Below are positions 23,063 through 34,178 of a stretch of 64,000 bases of DNA, piece after piece; within the stretch, counting starts at the first letter, position 1; each line of letters begins with the position of its first letter. Position numbers and translations under genes: made by a program. The stretch comes from Eudorina sp. 2006-703-Eu-15. Taxonomy: Eukaryota > Chlorophyta > Chlorophyceae > Chlamydomonadales > Volvocaceae. The stretch lies in the NCBI GenBank assembly GCA_003117195.1, contig BDSI01000001.1, positions 372,001 to 436,000 of the forward strand. The letters run 5' to 3'. The notes beneath the pieces were generated by a model that saw only the letters and a program-made list of their open reading frames with translations, did not search any database and was not told the DNA's origin.

Positions 23063-23704
23063 TAATATGGCTTGTTATAGCATTGTGATGATGAGGCAAA
23101 CCATGGATCCTGGCTTCATCAGAAGACCCCAGACAGCAATCAACATGCACTCCCTTCCTTTTGCAATGGAGGAGGCGGAGGGCACGAGGGCCAAATGGTG
23201 TGTGTGCCCTCGGCAATCGTGCGTTATCCTTGGGGCGCGCGCGTGTGTATGGCGTGTGTGTGTGTGTGTGTGTGGGGGGGGGGTGACAGGGCGCATCAGC
23301 TTGGAGAGAGGTTGTCCCGGGTCGTTCATTCGTTCATTCATTCATTCACTAGCACTCTGAGACATGAAGATGCATCGGTTTGCATGGGCGGGGCACGTAG
23401 CGACGTACGTGCCTAATCAGAGAGAAGGGTACCCACGCAGAAGCGCGTGGGCCGCATGAACGCATGATGGACACTGACGTACAGACGTGCCTACGCCCGG
23501 CCCGATGGGAAGCGCTGTCTCACCTTGATGTTGATCGACGCGAAGCAGAGAGGCACCAATGCCGCGAGGAGTTGGGCCTGGACGAGCAATGATGCCGGCA
23601 CGGGCCTCCGACGCCCGGCGACCAAGGTCGTCCGCCGACTCAGCAGCACGGCCGCGTCCTGTCATTGGGCGACAACCCGAGAGCGTCAACGAGGCCGCCA
23701 CCAT
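7135..23704 (-). CDS. Receptor-like TKL-family protein kinase, about 2,250 aa, 20 exons
   Basis: Phase-consistent exons: 23704-23524, 22645-22364, 21576-21074, 20380-19859, 19116-18946, 18203-18100, 17659-17467, 16910-16747, 15881-13871, 13511-13343, 12806-12205, 11682-11446, 11093-10884, 10677-10612, 10455-10248, 9941-9694, 9305-9176, 8810-8479, 7934-7755, 7374-7135 (TGA). The first ~1,430 residues look extracellular: N-glycosylation sequons, and blocks such as LVLYNLSVP and LRFVGSH, broken by a Pro-rich repeat. One helix follows at ~1465-1490 (WVLPLVATVV to VTSLVALY, then RRRRRR). The kinase domain spans ~1805-2215: GTGAFGAVYRG loop, Lys in VAVKTM, HGDLKP, ADFGLS, TAPE, RDRPDF. It has HGD instead of HRD, and about 75 low-complexity residues before DFG. 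Ser/Thr or Tyr specificity cannot be told. The first exon is weak because it lacks a signal peptide. The kinase exons are secure; the ligand is unknown. Confidence 0.8.
7481..7601. repeat. ACAC/ACGT-type simple repeat in the last kinase intron
   Basis: Degenerate TACACACA units pass into an ACGTACAT alternation. It lies between the last two exons of the kinase gene. Confidence 0.85.
8189..8259 (+). repeat. Dispersed repeat family 2, copy 1
   Basis: About 70 bp starting GTGCTTCGGCGGTC and containing AGCAGCCCTTGGCCAGCGTC, within the intron between kinase exons 8479-8810 and 7755-7934. A second copy is at 20792-20863 and an inverted core copy at 41923-41959. I could not identify the parent element. 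Confidence 0.75.
8311..8367. repeat. (GTCC)n tetranucleotide repeat
   Basis: About 14 GTCC units with one GCCC interruption, in the same kinase intron as the dispersed copy at 8189. The same tetranucleotide on the other strand (GGAC) forms the run at 30299-30340. Confidence 0.95.
9020..9136. repeat. CACATC/CACATG hexanucleotide repeat
   Basis: About 19 hexamers alternating in blocks between CACATC and CACATG. It sits in the kinase intron directly upstream of the exon at 8479-8810. Confidence 0.95.
10489..10570 (-). repeat. Dispersed AC-anchored motif plus (GT)n, kinase intron
   Basis: On the minus strand this reads as a CA run, then GGGACTTCACTTCTCGCGGC and a CTTTAACACAC boundary, then a second shorter unit ending in AAACACACAC. 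The first part matches 4952-4992. It lies between exons 10612-10677 and 10248-10455. Confidence 0.8.
14053..15345 (-). repeat. 363-bp higher-order tandem repeat inside the kinase ectodomain exon
   Basis: Three and a half copies with exact 363-bp (121-codon) spacing. For example, a shared stretch begins near 14085, 14448 and 14811. Each 121-residue unit is two related halves of about 60 residues. One half carries GGGAFEDQTNVFPDTPLQP and the other GDGAFEDQSTIFPNTPQQP, each followed by PPRPP-rich sequence. Because the period is divisible by three, an antisense frame also stays open (14098-15366). That frame is a by-product. The protein segment resembles the hydroxyproline-rich spacers of algal wall and matrix proteins (inference from composition). 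Confidence 0.9.
17836..17953. other. Imperfect 41-nt-arm hairpin in a kinase intron
   Basis: Left arm 17836-17876 and right arm 17913-17953 are inverted copies matching at 34 of 41 positions. The outer 15 bp (GTGCGATACTGATTG) and inner 13 bp are perfect and mismatches cluster in the middle, with a 36-nt loop. It lies in the intron between exons 18100-18203 and 17467-17659. It could be a microRNA or small-RNA precursor, or a short inverted-repeat element (MITE). Its expression is unknown. Confidence 0.7.
20792..20863 (+). repeat. Dispersed repeat family 2, copy 2
   Basis: It matches 8189-8259 over about 70 bp with scattered substitutions and ends in GGTCAGATATGT. It lies in the kinase intron between exons 21074-21576 and 19859-20380, so one gene carries two copies. 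Confidence 0.75.
21620..21730. repeat. Degenerate (GACA/GATA)n tetranucleotide tract
   Basis: About 110 bp of CAGACAGATAGA-type units with point changes, in the intron just upstream of kinase exon 21074-21576. Confidence 0.9.
23019..23062. repeat. (AAT)n trinucleotide repeat
   Basis: About 15 AAT units in the first intron of the kinase model. It is AT-rich, unlike most of the other microsatellites here. Confidence 0.95.
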
Positions 23705-26700
23705 GCCGAAATGACCCTAATCATTCACTAACGCTTCAAGGAGTGCCTTGACATGCAACGGCACGTCATCGCCCCAGCGCCATAAAGCAACTGAGAATAA
23801 AAACTAAGGATTGCCCCTTGTTATCCATAGTTCACTGCACCTGTGATGAGCCCATGGAGGCTGCTACGCCGCTGCCACAAGACCGGTCCGTTCAACTCCT
23901 CTCAAATGATTGAACCATTATGAAGCTACTTTTAAGAATGGTTAGACTAAGATATGTTGAGATTCGTAGTTCTGTACTGAGTGCTCACAGCAATACTTCG
24001 CGATTGAAAGCCTATAAGCTATGAAGGTATATTATACATGAGATGCTTACGTGCGTACCATCTGAACGCCTTGTGGTAGTGTGCGAACTTCGCACTGGCA
24101 CTGAACATGGCTTGTGACTTGTCTCAAGTCACTGAGGAAGCATCGGTACAGGTCTCATAGCTAATACTCATATCAGAAAGCCTTAAAGGAGTACTATATA
24201 AGCATATTGGAACGGTAAACATATGCATATTGAAAGTAACCGAGCGATTGAGGACCCGTACGTACCGTGCAAAGCTCGTGAACTACTTCAATTTTTGAAC
24301 GTTTAGGCTTTAGATTTCAACAATTTTCAGTCTCTTCTGGACTTTAAATTGCGATTCCTCAATTGTGCGGTCGTAAAGGCATGTAGTATTTGTATCGTGT
24401 TGCGGCCAAGGTTGCGGCTGATGCAACCAGCAGGGGGGTGAACAACGCTGGTTTTCCTTTACTGCAATCATAAATAGGCCGGCCTCAATTCTGTCTCATA
24501 GGGTGTGAAACCTGTACGGAATTACTAACAGACGTATGAGGCGGCTACACTCAGGTTGCTTACTGTTGGAAGGGTCCACCCGATGCCCCCATCCCCACCT
24601 CCCTTCACCCAGCAGGCCACCCTCCTACCTTCCTTACCTTAACAGGAAAAGTTCTACTGGGGGGCCAAATCGTGAAAAACAAGATGATGGGGGGTTCTTG
24701 CATGGACAACATGATAATCGTGGCAGACGGGAAGAACGAAAGGGACAAAACAGCGAAATAGCTGCCTCGTCCAAATCCCTGTACGGTACCTGTTCCGGAT
24801 GGCCTGAAGCCTTTACTTGCTGTACTATGATTGTTCGTATTGAACGCGGACTGACAGAAATCAGGGGCAACTCACAACCAGCCAACAACGGATCGCGCGC
24901 TCGCTTTCCGCGGTTTGGGGCGAGGACGCAAAGCCACCCCAAGGAACCGTGTTACAGTGGTCTCGTAGTTACAGCGGGCGTGCCACCCATTCGATGCCCT
25001 TTCACTCCGTACATCTTTTGCGGCTCCCTCCCCGCCAAGTGATTCGGCGGTTCTGAAGCGGTTTCCAGGAGAGGCAATCCTAGCGCTTCAATAACCTGGT
25101 GTGTTGGGCGGAATGGCTGCATGAAACCCCTCCCCACACGGGAGGTGGTGGATGGGTGCGCAGGGCGGTGGATCAACCGTTCACGCACGGACAACGTGCA
25201 CAGCACGGACACGTGTTCGACCAGCCGACGACCTGGTCGGGGTTTGTAGTTTCGGTTTGAAGCGGTCTAGGAGTGGCCGTTTAGCTTAGATGAGTACGGG
25301 ATGAGTACTGCTTCGTCGGGGTGGTAGCCGTGTATTGCTTTCATTTTTGTACTGCTCAGCTTGACTTTGAGCTGCGATTTCACGTCGTTACTTGTTGGCT
25401 GCGGCCATTCCGCTTAATCAGGTCACGATGGAATTTCTCCTTTTCTGCTATCCTATCTTTTTGCAGACGGGAATTTTTCGATATGATAGTAGTGCCAAAA
25501 CCGCGAAGAAAAGGATCTAGTAAGCGCGCGAAGCGTGCTTACCAGAAAACCCTCTACTAACCACCAGTTACCATCCTCCCGCAGATGTCCAATAGGCGCA
25601 AGGACAGAAAACTCCCGGATCCCCATGTCCCACTGAAATTACGCATACACAGGCCTGCCATTGCTGCCAAATCGGACGCAGCAACAATTATATTTGTACT
25701 TTGAATGTAGTCATTTTGTTGCCTCGTGGCGCGTGTCCCGAACCACCTGACGCACGGGGCATCGCTGCATCGCTTACCAACGTAGCTCTTGGTAGCGCTT
25801 CGCCTGGAACCCCGCAGGCCGCACGCACGGCGACAAGTGCAAGGTCATGCAAACCCCGCACACATACACGGGAGCACACTGCTTTCCCCCAGGCAACCTC
25901 CGCTTCCGTGGGAAACCCCGGCCGTACCCGCATCGGCCAGTGGCAGCTTCCACACACACCGCATCAACCCGTCGCGTCGGCTTGCTTATCACCGCCGCCG
26001 TGGCAGCCACCAGCGCCGCTGAGGCAGTGGGAGGCACCCTCGCTCTCAGAACCACTGCCACATCTCGCGGATTCAACCCGGAGGCATCAAGTGAAGTAGT
26101 GGCATTATTTTTTAACGTGTCACACAAGGAGCAAACCAGTTTGTTAAGACATCGGGAGGTTAACATCGGGAGGTGAAATGTCGTCTGCGTCAGCCATAAC
26201 ATATCCATGTAAAAATCATTATGCTATCGATATAAGTAATTTTCCTTTATTAGAATTTATATCCAAACTGAACTGTCGTTAAGGAGGGAAGTGCATTGCA
26301 TGACAGTTCACGACAGTCCAAACGTACGACGACTCTCGGTGCACGAGAGTTCAGGACAGTTCGGACTGTCGGCAACTCTCAGCGCACCGAACTACTATTT
26401 GACCCCATTTCGCCAGTCTGGTCCGACAAGTTGGCGAGTTGGCGTGCACAGATTTAGCCCTTTAGAGCGCTGCTGCAAACTCACACAGTTGCAATCCTTT
26501 CAACTCTCATGGCACCAACTCAGCCATCCAACTGTTGTATGCAAAACCATGCTTCACGATGCGCACGATGGCTGAGTTGGTGTCACCAGTACATTGTGAT
26601 TGGTAACCTAGCCAGCCCGGGTGAGCCCCACAGATTCCGCAGGAACTCCACAAGCAGTCACAGAGCAAGCTGCCACCCCTCGAGCACACGCAAGGACGAC

Positions 26701-28497
26701 GGAGGGGGGGTGGAGGAGGCAGCGGAAGGCGACTCGGGCAGCAAGACAAGCGAAAGTACACACAGCCATAGCGTAGAGACCCAGGTAATCGACCCACGCT
26801 GCCACACATACAACCAACGTATCCACCCACGCATACAACCCTCACTCGAGACCGGTCACCCGTCCCGCCGTTATCTGTCAGCTTCAGCGGCCATTTTTCG
26901 CCGATCTGACGAACGATGGCGTCTGCTGTGCTCGCGACTGATCCGACCGGACGCGGTGGTGTGGAGCCATTCCCTCTTAACGTGCTACAATTCCATGACG
27001 GGCAGCACCCGCACGCAAAACCGGTCTGTCTGGACAGTCTAAAACGCGCTGCGTCATGCGGGTCCGGTCGCATCACAGCCCGATGTCCAGGTCTTGAAGC
27101 GCGATGGAGAAGGGATCTATTCGTATGTATCATAGGCACGTGCGTCGAGGACCACACGAGTCTGTATGTGAGCGCACCTTCGTTGCGAAGATGCGCTGCT
27201 GGGCCCCGCTGCACCATTTCTTTCTTTATTTCGTTTGAAAACCACAATTCGGCGAGTTGTTGCTGATTGGGCGCAGGCACCCTACTTGCAGCAGTTCAGG
27301 CCGCTGCATTGACATCGTTGGTTGCAACGGTGACGGAACTTTTTATTGTGAAATAATATATGTCTACCGGAAAGCTGCCAAAATTGTCCCATCGCATTCG
27401 TGACATGTACGGACATACGAGAACGCTCCCGTAGCATCTGCATTCTTAGTCGTACTGTCATACAAGTACAGGCAAACGAACACGTGCCGCGTGGTCATAT
27501 ATGAAAGAATATACAAATGTCGAAATGTGATTGGTATGTCTTGCCGCGAGGGCGACCGGCATGGAAATATGTGCACTAGGGTGCACTGCACCCGTACTTT
27601 GGCAGGCACGGGCAAGCACGATGAGTAACGGTATGAGGGCAAGCGTTCGGCATGAAAAGCAGATGCAGTGGCCTTTCCATACGTCATCTGTTACCTATCT
27701 TAATCTTTTGATCGTTCTGGGATGATTCAAGGTTGCTGCCTCCTTGCCTGTGCGGAGCAGTTGTGCGGCCACGACAGTCCCGTTGGCTGAGTACATTTGA
27801 AGCGAGGTTTTAATTTGAGTTCCTTCATAAGTAAATACTTGACTGGCTGCCTGTAAGGAACTGACTCCAGTTTGTGACTGGAGAAACCATTCCTAATTTG
27901 CCCAGCCGCAAGGCCCGACATCCACCATTGGTTCGGGAGAACGAGGAATGAGGAGAATAAAGCTTACAATGTTATGGAGACCGAGTTCTTAAAGAGCCTT
28001 GCGGAAACCACGGCGTGTGTTACACGCACCCGTACGCAAAACCAGTATAAGCCAGACCTTTCGTTCACTGTTGTGCGTTATACATGATTCCTTGGAGAAG
28101 ATATTGTTCAGACCGCACGAACAGCTCCTACAGGACATCCCTGCTCCAGGATAAGCAACATTTTATATCGCAGAAGTTATCCAAATGCACAGGGACCAGG
28201 CATTTTGGAAGTGATGCTGTCGACCACCGTGCTGTCGATAGGATAAAAGTCCTGCTCCGATCCGTGCAAAATTTTACTTCATTCTTCGATGTAGTACTGT
28301 GCACTGTTCAGGGCGGCATCGGCGGTGGGGGGGAACACGTGACCGAGACGGCCCACGTGCTGCGTGGCGTTGAGTCGCGTTGGGTGCTGGGGTTTCGACC
28401 GAAAGGAGGCCCGGCCCGGCCCGGCCCGGCCGAGGTGCACTGGAGCCGGGAGCGCCTGCGATGACGGGCTAAAGCGAATCAGCGAACCCGGCAATGT
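23705..28497. other. AT-richer intergenic block, no gene recognised
   Basis: Base composition drops from the GC-rich background to roughly balanced, most clearly at 23750-24500, 25250-25700 and 27300-28300. Several open frames of 60-260 codons exist, but none has family features, convincing codon composition or splice context. An imperfect inverted repeat lies near 26338-26387. The block includes the presumed promoter of the kinase gene just above 23704. Confidence 0.4.
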
Positions 28498-28667
28498 CGG
28501 GTGGTTCCCTGGTAGTGTGGGCCCGGGGCGTGTTTCGGTGCACTTGTGGAGCCTGTCCGGAGCGCCATGGTGGCGCGGTTTCGTTTAGGCAGTGTATGAT
28601 GAGGAAGCCTCGGCTGTCGCCGTTGACTGTCCCCGATGACCCGCGCGGTCCGCTGTAACATCCTAAA
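28498..28667 (-). repeat. Dispersed repeat family 1, inverted copy
   Basis: On the minus strand this begins GGATGTTACAGCGGACC and continues through a CCATGGCGCTCCGGACAGGC segment to ACTACCAGGGAACCACCC. The longest sister copy is at 40714-40912. Parts recur at 38604-38722, 43650-43688 and 44540-44580. The family is not identified; it is probably a fragment of a short retroelement or DNA element. Confidence 0.75.
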
Positions 28668-29552
28668 TAAAAATATCCTACGACCGTTGGACTCCATCCC
28701 CAGCGCCCCGTTTCGCAGAAACCGAATGGTTACTTCAGTCTGCCAGGGGACCCATCATGTCCCGTTGTTTCATGTCCCGATAGTGTTTTTATGTCCCGGC
28801 AGGGCCTTCAGAGACATTACAACATCAATCAGCACTCCCCGGCTGCCAGCGAAAGCGCTCGGCAACCCGCCCCTGGTATCAATTTGTTCCCCCACACCGT
28901 AAGACAACGAACTCAAGCGAGTCGTTACTTGTCGTACAAACGGTTGTTCAAGACCAAAACTGACCAACGGCGGTTATGCCATCTTGCAAGAATGGACACG
29001 TGAGGCGCATTCAACTAGACACATTTAGACACACCGGTGATCCCTCTGGGGTTCCGCTGTAACGTTCATTCATTCATTTGTGCGCGACAATATCAAGAAT
29101 ACGAACAGTCACGCAAGAAATAATCGACAAGGCGTACGACGAACATCAGTCAATGGAAGCTTGCCTGCTGCCTCATTCGGTCCAAAGTGCCCGGTGGGGC
29201 CGACGGAGGCCTCCGCGATCGCGGCCAATTGGTATATGCTTGCAAGCATATGCCTCTAAACTTGTACACGACGTGCGGTCACGAGGACACCATGTGTCGA
29301 CACAATCGAAAGTCCGGCAGCGCTGGCCGTCCATCAAGAAAGTCTCACGCTTGAGTTTCGCAAACGAACCAAGCAACTGAGCGCGCACCGTCACACAGCG
29401 CAGCGCGCGCAGCGCCGCAAATCCCCGCACCGGACGCTTCGTAATCGTAATCACCCAGGGAGCGGCTCGTGTTGTGGGCCCCTCAAATGCCCAGTGCCCG
29501 GTGAGAGCCAGAGTCCACATGGGCACCATCCGCTGCGAACCCGCCCTCGGTG

Positions 29553-29860
29553 CGGGCCGCACACCCCACCGCCCTGAGACCTCAGCCCCACAGCAAGGGC
29601 CGCACACCCCACCGCCCTGAGACCTCAGCCCCACAGCAAGGGCCGCACACCCCACCGCCCTGAGACCTCAGCCCCACAGCAAGGGCCGCACACCCCACCG
29701 CCCTGAGACCTCAGCCCCACAGCAAGGGCCGCACACCCCACCGCCCTGAGACCTCAGCCCCACAGCAAGGGCCGCACACCCCACCGCCCTGAGACCTCAG
29801 CCCCACAGCAAGGGCCGCACACCCCACCGCCCTGAGACCTCAGCCCCACAGCAAGGGCCG
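29553..29860. repeat. 43-bp minisatellite, about 7 copies
   Basis: The unit beginning GCAAGGGCCGCACACC recurs every 43 bp (for example at 29593, 29636, 29679, 29722, 29765, 29808 and 29851) with almost no divergence. It is head-to-tail with no unique spacers. Confidence 0.95.
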
Positions 29861-30298
29861 CCCGCCCCGCCGGGACCCCCATCGCACCCGCCATACGGTA
29901 CACCAATCCCACAGAAGCACGGGACGGGGGGCGCCTTTTTTAAAGTCCGCCCGCAAACGCACGTGTGGACCAAAGCGGGCCCGGGCCGCACGGCGTTGAC
30001 GCAACACGAAAGCAAAGACCCGTCGGGCGGGTTGGTGCGTACGGACTTTCTTCGCGGAATACAGTACACACATCCACGCCACCACCCGCACGGGTGCCAG
30101 CTTGCAGCACGCCTCGCGGCACGCCTCGCGGCAACGGACCATGCCCGCCGCCCGGCGGCATTGACACATCAATCGTCGTTTCTATTTCCTAACCAGGCAA
30201 TGGCCATAAGGTAGGCGCGGCAAGTGCGGTCCGAGCACGCGCGGCAGGCGCCGCTGCCACAGCCAGTAGGCCGCGCGCCGATCGCAGTCCAAGATGTG

Positions 30299-30340
30299 AC
30301 GGACGGACGGACGGACGAACGGACGGACGGACGGACGGGG
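30299..30340. repeat. (GGAC)n tetranucleotide repeat
   Basis: About 10 GGAC units with one GAAC interruption. Confidence 0.95.
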
Positions 30341-30884
30341 TCGGTCATTTTCGGACGATTGAACATTGGCTGATGGACCGAACAGCACCCGCTCGAGGTA
30401 ATACAAGCACCAGCGGCCATGTGGTAAAGCGATTGCCATCGTACAGCACGCAGACATACCGTACAAGTACGAGGCGTGCCGTACCAGGCCGAGACGGCAT
30501 CAAAAAGCCGAACTCTGGCGCTGTGATCCCCGCCCCACCCCCCGGCTCAAGACAGCGTCATCGTCATCGTCGTGTGTGCTCCAAAAGCATCTATAAACCC
30601 TCCCAGTGGTGTGCGAATGCGCGAGAGTAATGCGAATGCGCGGGAAAGTTAAGCGATGGAAAGTCTACCTTTTTTAACGATGAAAAGCCATGACACACCC
30701 TGGGGCCTCTCCCTCCCCCGTCCCCCCCGCGACAAAACTTGACCAGCGGATGCGCAAGAGTACACAGTACATGTGAGCTCATGGGGGCAGTGCGGCGGGC
30801 ACTTTCTAAAATTGGTACCGATATCGAAACGAACGGTCTGAGCAGCCGGGGCATCCCCCAGCCAGGCACCGCATGGCTCGAAGA

Positions 30885-31010
30885 GCAGCAGGTGCAGGTG
30901 CAGCATGACGCAGGTGCAGCAGGTGCAGGTGCAGCATGATGCAGGTGCAGGTGCAGCAGGTGCAGGTGCAGCAGGTGCAGGTGCAGGTGCAGCAGGTGCA
31001 GGTGCAGGTT
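30885..31010. repeat. GGTGCA/GCA minisatellite
   Basis: A variable array of GGTGCA hexamers with GCA insertions and two GCATGA variants, about 125 bp. Confidence 0.9.
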
Positions 31011-32000
31011 AGACGAGGTAATAATCGGGGCATGTGATGCGGTCCATATCCCAAACACAGCAAGAATCACTCGTTCAGCAGTTTCAGACCCACGGGTCAC
31101 TGGTTGCGCCGTTGGCATCGAACGACGTCGAACGACGTCCTTAAGCCACTCCGTCACGCGACGCTCCCGTGCCCCGCACCCTTCCCCTGCCCGCTCTCCA
31201 TCTCCAGTTCCATTGCCAATCGTCAACTAAACCCAGTTAATGCGTTAGTTAGTTAGTCATGTCGGCTCCACCTCATGGACACACCTCCCGACGGCAGCTG
31301 CTCCAACGTCGACGGCACCCGCCACCACCACGAGGCCTCACACACCCGCATACAACCGCACACACACACAGGTTTGGGTCGGGCGGGTCTCATATCTAAA
31401 CACACACGCACAGAGGATGGTTCGGGCGGTCTTCTCGCTGAACACACAGACCCACACGGCGCGGTTACGTAACCCCCAGGACCGCCCGACACCCCCCCCC
31501 GCGCCTCCTGGGGTGCCCCTGCTCCCTACTGGTATGCCACCCCCACCCCCGCCGCCGCCTCCTCCACCGCCGCCTAGCCCCCCGCCGCCGCCGCCTCCTT
31601 TGCCACCATCGCCACCCCTTCCTTGTGGGGCCTTACTCCTCCCTTCGGACCCCCAACCCACCTCAGCCGCGAACCATAGAACTGACACCGAGCCGCATCC
31701 GCGAAACAAGACGAACCAACACAGCCACCATGCGGGCGACGGGCGCCGCAAGAAAACCTCCGCAGCTGAACCCGCGAAGAACCCACTCCTACTCCAACGA
31801 TGCAAGATGTTTTCTCCAATTACCGCACCGCACCGACCTGCCTTGCACCTCGCCTCACCTCACCTCACCACGCGCCGAAGCGCCGATGCGGCGGGGGCCC
31901 CCCTCCCTCCCACACACCGTCCCACCAAGCAGCCGCTCCAAAATGTGCACTGCCCTGTCAAAGGATGTGTTGCATGCAGCAAAGCTGCGGGTAGAGCCGG

Positions 32001-32040
32001 CCGGAGCTGGCCGGAGCTGGCCGGAGCTGGCCGGAGCTGG
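32001..32040. repeat. 10-bp tandem repeat CCGGAGCTGG, 4 copies
   Basis: Four perfect head-to-tail copies. The core GAGCTG/CAGCTC is partly palindromic. Confidence 0.95.
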
Positions 32041-32970
32041 ACCTGCATGGACCCGCGCAGGGTGATGACATGACAAGATGCTGTGGTCTAGGTTCAAAAT
32101 CGACTTCAAAATCAACGATTTGGTGGCCAAAAACAAGACGAGGTGGCAAAGTCGCTCGGTCGCAAGGCTTGGCGTCGAATCGCGCCCAAACAGTCAGTCT
32201 GTCTGTCTGTCAGGTAGCGCCGGCTGCGGCGCCACCCCTCCCCCGGCCCCCTCGTCTCCGCGGGAGTGTTGTACTACACGGAGGCCAGACTGCCCCTCCA
32301 GACGGCTCCTTGCTCGCGGGCTCGCGCGCTATACCCCAGCCGCTGCACACACAGCCGCATCCTTACACGGCTCCAATCGTAGGCAGGGCCCGCAAGCCCA
32401 TCTATACTGCGAAACGATAGATGGGATACATACATACATTCATTCATTCATTCGACGGGCATACACATCCGCCCTCGCAGGCATATCCCAGCACGCGGGG
32501 CTTGCTTCGCGGCATCCTCACACGCATATTCCAGCCGCTGCGCAGTGCACACACAGCCACACCACACCCGAATCGCTCGAGCGCCCTCCGTGCCTAAATC
32601 CGTTCAAACACTTGCCCCCTCATGGCCCCCGAGCTCCCACCTTCAGACGCTCCCCGCACAGCCAAAGACGCGCAACAAAGCAAACAAACAAGCACCGCCG
32701 CACAGCTAGCCATGCCACCCGCGGCCCCCGATCTGCGATTGGCGTCATGCCGCGGCACGGGCCCTGCTACTGGGCCCCGCTGTGCCAGCCCAAACAGCTC
32801 CGAACTGCCGATCGGAAACGCCAGTGCAGATATTCCGCCTGTCGACAGGGACAGCAAAGCCGTGGCCCTACCAAGGCCACATCCGTGCCGCATGGTCAAA
32901 GACGCGGGCGAGGCTGGCCACGACGACGCCTCAGGGGTTGGGCCGGCGGCGCCGTGTCGTACGTGTCGTA

Positions 32971-34147
32971 TTAACCCACCCGATCCTCACGGTCGAAGAT
33001 CGAGTTCTTGCGCGACAGTACGGCGCAGCCCGTCGTAATGTCGTTGACGTCTCGCCCGCCGTCGGCGGAGCGGCCGCCGCCGGCGCCGCCGGCGCCGCCG
33101 GCGCCGCCGGCGCCGCTGCCCAGAACGGACACCACGCCACCAGAGTTCACCAGCTCGATGCCGCCAGGAAGCGGGAAGAATCTGTGGGTGGAGCCACCGC
33201 CGCCGCCGCCGCCACCGATGCCGACGCCGCCCGAGCGGGATCTACTGCTGGTACTGCCGCCGCCGCTGCCGCCGCCGCTACTCATGCTCCCCGTCCGAAG
33301 GTCGACTCCCGTATCCGTCTGTAAGCCTGATTTGTTGGGCCTTATAGAGCTCTGCAGAGACAGTCGTTTGGCGTTCTCCAGACTAGCTTTCGCACGTGCT
33401 GCCACACCACTTGCGCCTCCGCCTCCGCCTCCGTCACCGCCATCGCCACCGCTGCCGATACGGGCACTGCTCGTTGCCATGTGCTCCGTACTGATCTCGG
33501 TCGTAGATGGGGACAGCGGCGGCCTGAGGACCAAGGCCGCGGCGCCCTCCGACAAATCTAGCGAGGAGGCCACTTGCAGACTCAAGCGCGGCTGCAGCAA
33601 CTGAAGCGACTGCCGCTGCTGCTGCCGCTGCTGCTGCCGCTGCTGCTGCAGTACCTCGATTGCGGCATTGAACGGCGCGCTCCTGATGCTGCTGCTTTGA
33701 GCGACTCGCGCCGCCTTGTCCGCGGGGGGGCTGACGCCGCTGCGCGTCATCTCCAGCCGCGCCGCCAGCATCTGCGCAAGGTTGGCCGTCATCTCGACAA
33801 AGGGCGCGGCGCCGCCAGCCAGTGCCGTACGATCATCGACCCATGGGCCCGCGGCGGGCGTGTTGAGCGGCGACAGCACGAGCTGGCCCGCCGACAGGCG
33901 CTGCGGGGGCGTGGCGCCGCCGGCACCCATGCGGTGGCGGTTCGACGGCCGCATCCCCGACGGCGACGACAGAGGGGAATAGCCGCCGCCGGCACCGCCG
34001 GCGGCGGCGGCGGCGGCGACGTCAGCCATACCGCTGCCGGCGCTGCACCGATCCAAGCGACGGATCAGCTCGGAGGGTTCCCTGGACCCGACCGCCCGGG
34101 GGACCGATGGGTCGGTTGTGCCGAGAGGCGCCTCCGGGCCACCCGCG

Positions 34148-34178
<31 letters not shown>

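Larger units (their letters stand above)
28668..32970. other. Intergenic, minisatellite-rich, no gene recognised
   Basis: It contains the 43-bp array at 29553-29860, a GGAC run (30299-30340), a GGTGCA-type array (30885-31010) and a 10-bp repeat CCGGAGCTGG (32001-32040). A short Pro-rich plus-strand frame (about 31471-31640) could be an exon of a wall-type protein, but I found no splice partners. The right end, about 600 nt, is probably the 3' untranslated region of the gene that stops at 32971: a TGTAA lies on the minus strand at 32363-32367. Confidence 0.45.

Noticed and set aside
26507..27280. 257-codon minus-strand frame
   Set aside because: No ATG at its start, no family features, poor composition; probably chance.
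29553..29860. CRISPR-like array
   Set aside because: Units are directly contiguous 43-bp repeats without unique spacers, in a eukaryotic context.
31417..32073. Pro-rich plus-strand protein (PPPPPPSPPPPPP)
   Set aside because: Only about 150 bp look Pro-coding, and no acceptor, donor or neighbouring exon supports it; could be a simple CCG/CCT tract.
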